64,000 nucleotides of DNA, from contig NZ_JAXHMV010000016.1 in NCBI RefSeq assembly GCF_034521165.1, positions 186,001 to 250,000 of the forward strand, in the 5' to 3' direction. Positions 62,630 to 64,000 of the stretch are shown here, piece by piece. The notes below the pieces were generated by a model, which saw only the letters and a list, made by a program, of their open reading frames with translations, did no database searches and was not told the DNA's origin. Each line of letters starts with the position of its first letter. The first letter of the stretch is position 1. This DNA is from Thiohalophilus sp. (GTDB lineage: Bacteria; Pseudomonadota; Gammaproteobacteria; UBA6429; Thiohalophilaceae). The translations under genes were made by a program, and so were the position numbers.

Positions 62630-62962
62630 TCAGGCCGATTCCTGTCGTTCGGCGCATTCGATACACAGTTCGGCGTAGGGCACGGCTTCCAGGCGGGCCT
62701 CGGCAATCGGTTTGCCGCAGGCCAGGCACAGCCCGTACTCATCCCGTTCGAGTCGCTGCAATGCCTGGTCGATCAGCGTCAGGGTCTGACGGGCTTCTTC
62801 GTCCAGCGCCGAGAGAACCTCTTCGTTTTCCAGCTCCACGGCCTGTTCTTCCGAATCGGCACTGGCGGGTAGTTGACTGTCATCGGCGATGGCCGTCACC
62901 CGTTCGAGTAATTCGCGCCGCTTGTTCAGCAGCACCTGACGGTAGTGCGCGGTATCAGACAT
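62630..62962 (-). CDS. DksA/TraR-family zinc-finger protein
   Basis: A 110-residue protein with a coiled-coil N-terminus (YRQVLLNKRRELLERVTAI) and the C4 zinc finger (YGLCLACGKPIAEARLEAVPYAELCIECAE), C-x2-C...C-x2-C. It is shorter than DksA (151) and similar to YbiI/TraR-like members that bind RNA polymerase through the secondary channel. DksA's tip acidic pair (DxxDxA) is not evident. It probably modulates transcription, perhaps with ppGpp. ATG 62962 starts MSDTAHY. Confidence 0.9.
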   Translation of the reverse strand: MSDTAHYRQVLLNKRRELLERVTAIADDSQLPASADSEEQAVELENEEVLSALDEEARQTLTLIDQALQRLERDEYGLCLACGKPIAEARLEAVPYAELCIECAERQESA

Positions 62963-63035
62963 GGTTGGGCATTCCAGCGTGCAATGAATTGTGTCTCCAC
63001 CGTAAGTCAGAGCGCGCCAGCAAAGCAAGCACCGG

Positions 63036-63359
63036 TTATTTTTTCTTTTTCATACTATTACGCAATTCCGCCATCGTGCCGCGCCGGCCCTGGTTTTCAT
63101 AATCGAGAAACATCAGCCCCATGCCATCGGTGGCGAGGCGAATCACCTGCATGTTAAAGACAATATCCGGCGATCGGGACTGGGGCAGGATCATTTTCAG
63201 CTGTTCCCCTTCCTGCAGCGGAAGCGGATGATCGGTTACGACAAACACGCCGCCGTCGGAAATATCCCGGGTCGAGCCTTCCACCATATCGAAATTGGCG
63301 TGATACAGTCTGACCCGCGCATTGACCAGTTTGCGCTTGTAATGGCGGCGCTCTTCCAT
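63036..63359 (-). CDS. PilZ-domain protein 3
   Basis: A 107-residue single PilZ domain. EERRHYKRKLVNARVRLYH carries the basic motif and TRDISDGGVFVVTDH the D-x-S-x-x-G. The C-terminal part SPDIVFNMQVIRLATDGMGLMFLDYEN is clearly related to PilZ protein 2 (FNMKVIRETDEGIALTFVDF), so the two are probably paralogues from a local duplication. The ATG at 63359 is six bases after GGGGGAG and is preferred to the ATG at 63365. A Lys tail ends the protein. Confidence 0.88.
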   Translation of the reverse strand: MEERRHYKRKLVNARVRLYHANFDMVEGSTRDISDGGVFVVTDHPLPLQEGEQLKMILPQSRSPDIVFNMQVIRLATDGMGLMFLDYENQGRRGTMAELRNSMKKKK

Positions 63360-63654
63360 ACACATCTCCCCCGCAATTCGACACTGAATTCTTATTCACT
63401 GACCCATATTCACATTATGGGTAAAGACGGTCACAGCCGCAACGTGGCGGCCGAACAACAGACTTGTGTCCGGCTATCGGCAAATTTGAACCCGCCTGCG
63501 AGGGAGACGAAATAACAGTTCCCAATCCCCTATCACCCCCTGCAGGGTGGAACAAGCGAGACGGCTCCACCTGAACCTCGCAAAATCGGGATCCGTCGCG
63601 TTGCGCCTTGATCCAGGCGATTTAGTAAAATGGACGAGTATTCGGAACGCTTAT

Positions 63655-63948
63655 TCAGTGCCGATCACCAAACGGCGTCTGCCCCTCATCGATGAAGCGC
63701 AGCACCAGGCCCTGCTCGTCGAGGCGCACGAAAGCCATGGTGAAGATCACATCCAGGGAGTCGGCCTCGAGCTGGAAATAGTCGCTGCCCAGATCGTGAC
63801 CATTGTGATGGGGAATATCGCCACTGAGGCGCACCGCCCCCGGGGACCAGTCCTCGACCCGGCTGCGAAGGCTGCCCAGGACCGGGTGATAGAGACGCAC
63901 CGTCGCACCGGCGCTCTGACGAACAAACTGACGACGCTCCTGTTTCAT
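63655..63948 (-). CDS. PilZ-domain protein 4 (degenerate motif)
   Basis: A 97-residue protein of the same size class. QERRQFVRQSAGATVRLYHP gives the basic motif, and the second motif reads VEDWSPGAVRLSG, where Ala replaces the final Gly of D-x-S-x-x-G. LDVIFTMAFVRLDEQGLVLRFIDE is the same barrel end as in PilZ 2 and 3. The altered motif may weaken or change c-di-GMP binding. The ATG at 63948 follows GGAGG. No gene is seen in the ~295 bases between it and PilZ protein 3. Confidence 0.82.
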   Translation of the reverse strand: MKQERRQFVRQSAGATVRLYHPVLGSLRSRVEDWSPGAVRLSGDIPHHNGHDLGSDYFQLEADSLDVIFTMAFVRLDEQGLVLRFIDEGQTPFGDRH

Positions 63949-64000
63949 CTGCCACCTCCGCAAGGCCAGGTCTGAAACCCGGAAATTTTGTGTGCGCGTC

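Overview
The window is a GC-rich chromosomal segment of a gammaproteobacterium. The evidence is gene content and order: a groES-groEL, fxsA, cutA, dsbD, tlpA, aroQ, accB, accC, prmA, DUF3426, dusB, fis, purH, purD run; a glnE/ilvE block beside LPS heptose genes; yajQ, ycgN, yfaZ; and a lipid A/Kdo locus. A phosphoribulokinase gene suggests an autotroph, perhaps a sulfur- or iron-oxidising member of the Chromatiales or a relative, but that is inference from one gene. No rRNA, tRNA or CRISPR was seen.

Layout. 1-4.4 kb is an AT-rich accessory patch: the end of an unknown gene, a complete IS3-family element, an exported orphan protein, and a three-gene cassette (TIGR04255-like protein, small acidic protein, PIN-domain nuclease) that resembles a toxin-antitoxin or defence unit. 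4.4-6.5 kb is thiC under a TPP riboswitch. 6.5-9.4 kb holds a REP array, a fragment of a hydrolase gene, an HD-GYP phosphodiesterase and the intact hydrolase. 9.6-12.7 kb holds a PCMT-like methyltransferase, a rhodanese, a TolC-type protein and an isochorismatase-like hydrolase. 12.7-23 kb is an envelope locus: an uninterrupted LpxL-WaaA fusion, a Kdo kinase, three further glycosyltransferases, WaaF, HldD and HldE. 23-28 kb holds a zinc-finger protein, ilvE and glnE. 28-46 kb is the conserved housekeeping run, with CIRCE-controlled groESL, a DsbD with a duplicated N-terminal domain, and a REP-associated transposase inside a REP array. 46-64 kb is mostly signalling and envelope genes: FIST, cyclic-nucleotide-binding proteins, HDOD, rhomboid, and four separate PilZ genes near the right edge.

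The most striking non-genic signal is repeats lying at gene ends. At five stop codons (PCMT, lpxL-waaA, tlpA, accC, aldo/keto reductase) the end of the coding sequence is followed by an inverted copy of itself, so the stop codon falls in or beside a hairpin loop. A repeat then begins at once: an ACGAG-rich element in three cases, a heptanucleotide array in two. Other families are REP arrays, a tandem 52-bp array, a triplicated ~200-bp composite, and a ~200-bp MITE-like element in three copies.

Themes across the genes are LPS core assembly (Kdo transfer, acylation and phosphorylation, heptose synthesis and transfer), thiol-disulfide chemistry in the periplasm (DsbD with TlpA), and cyclic-nucleotide signalling (HD-GYP, four PilZ, two cNMP proteins).
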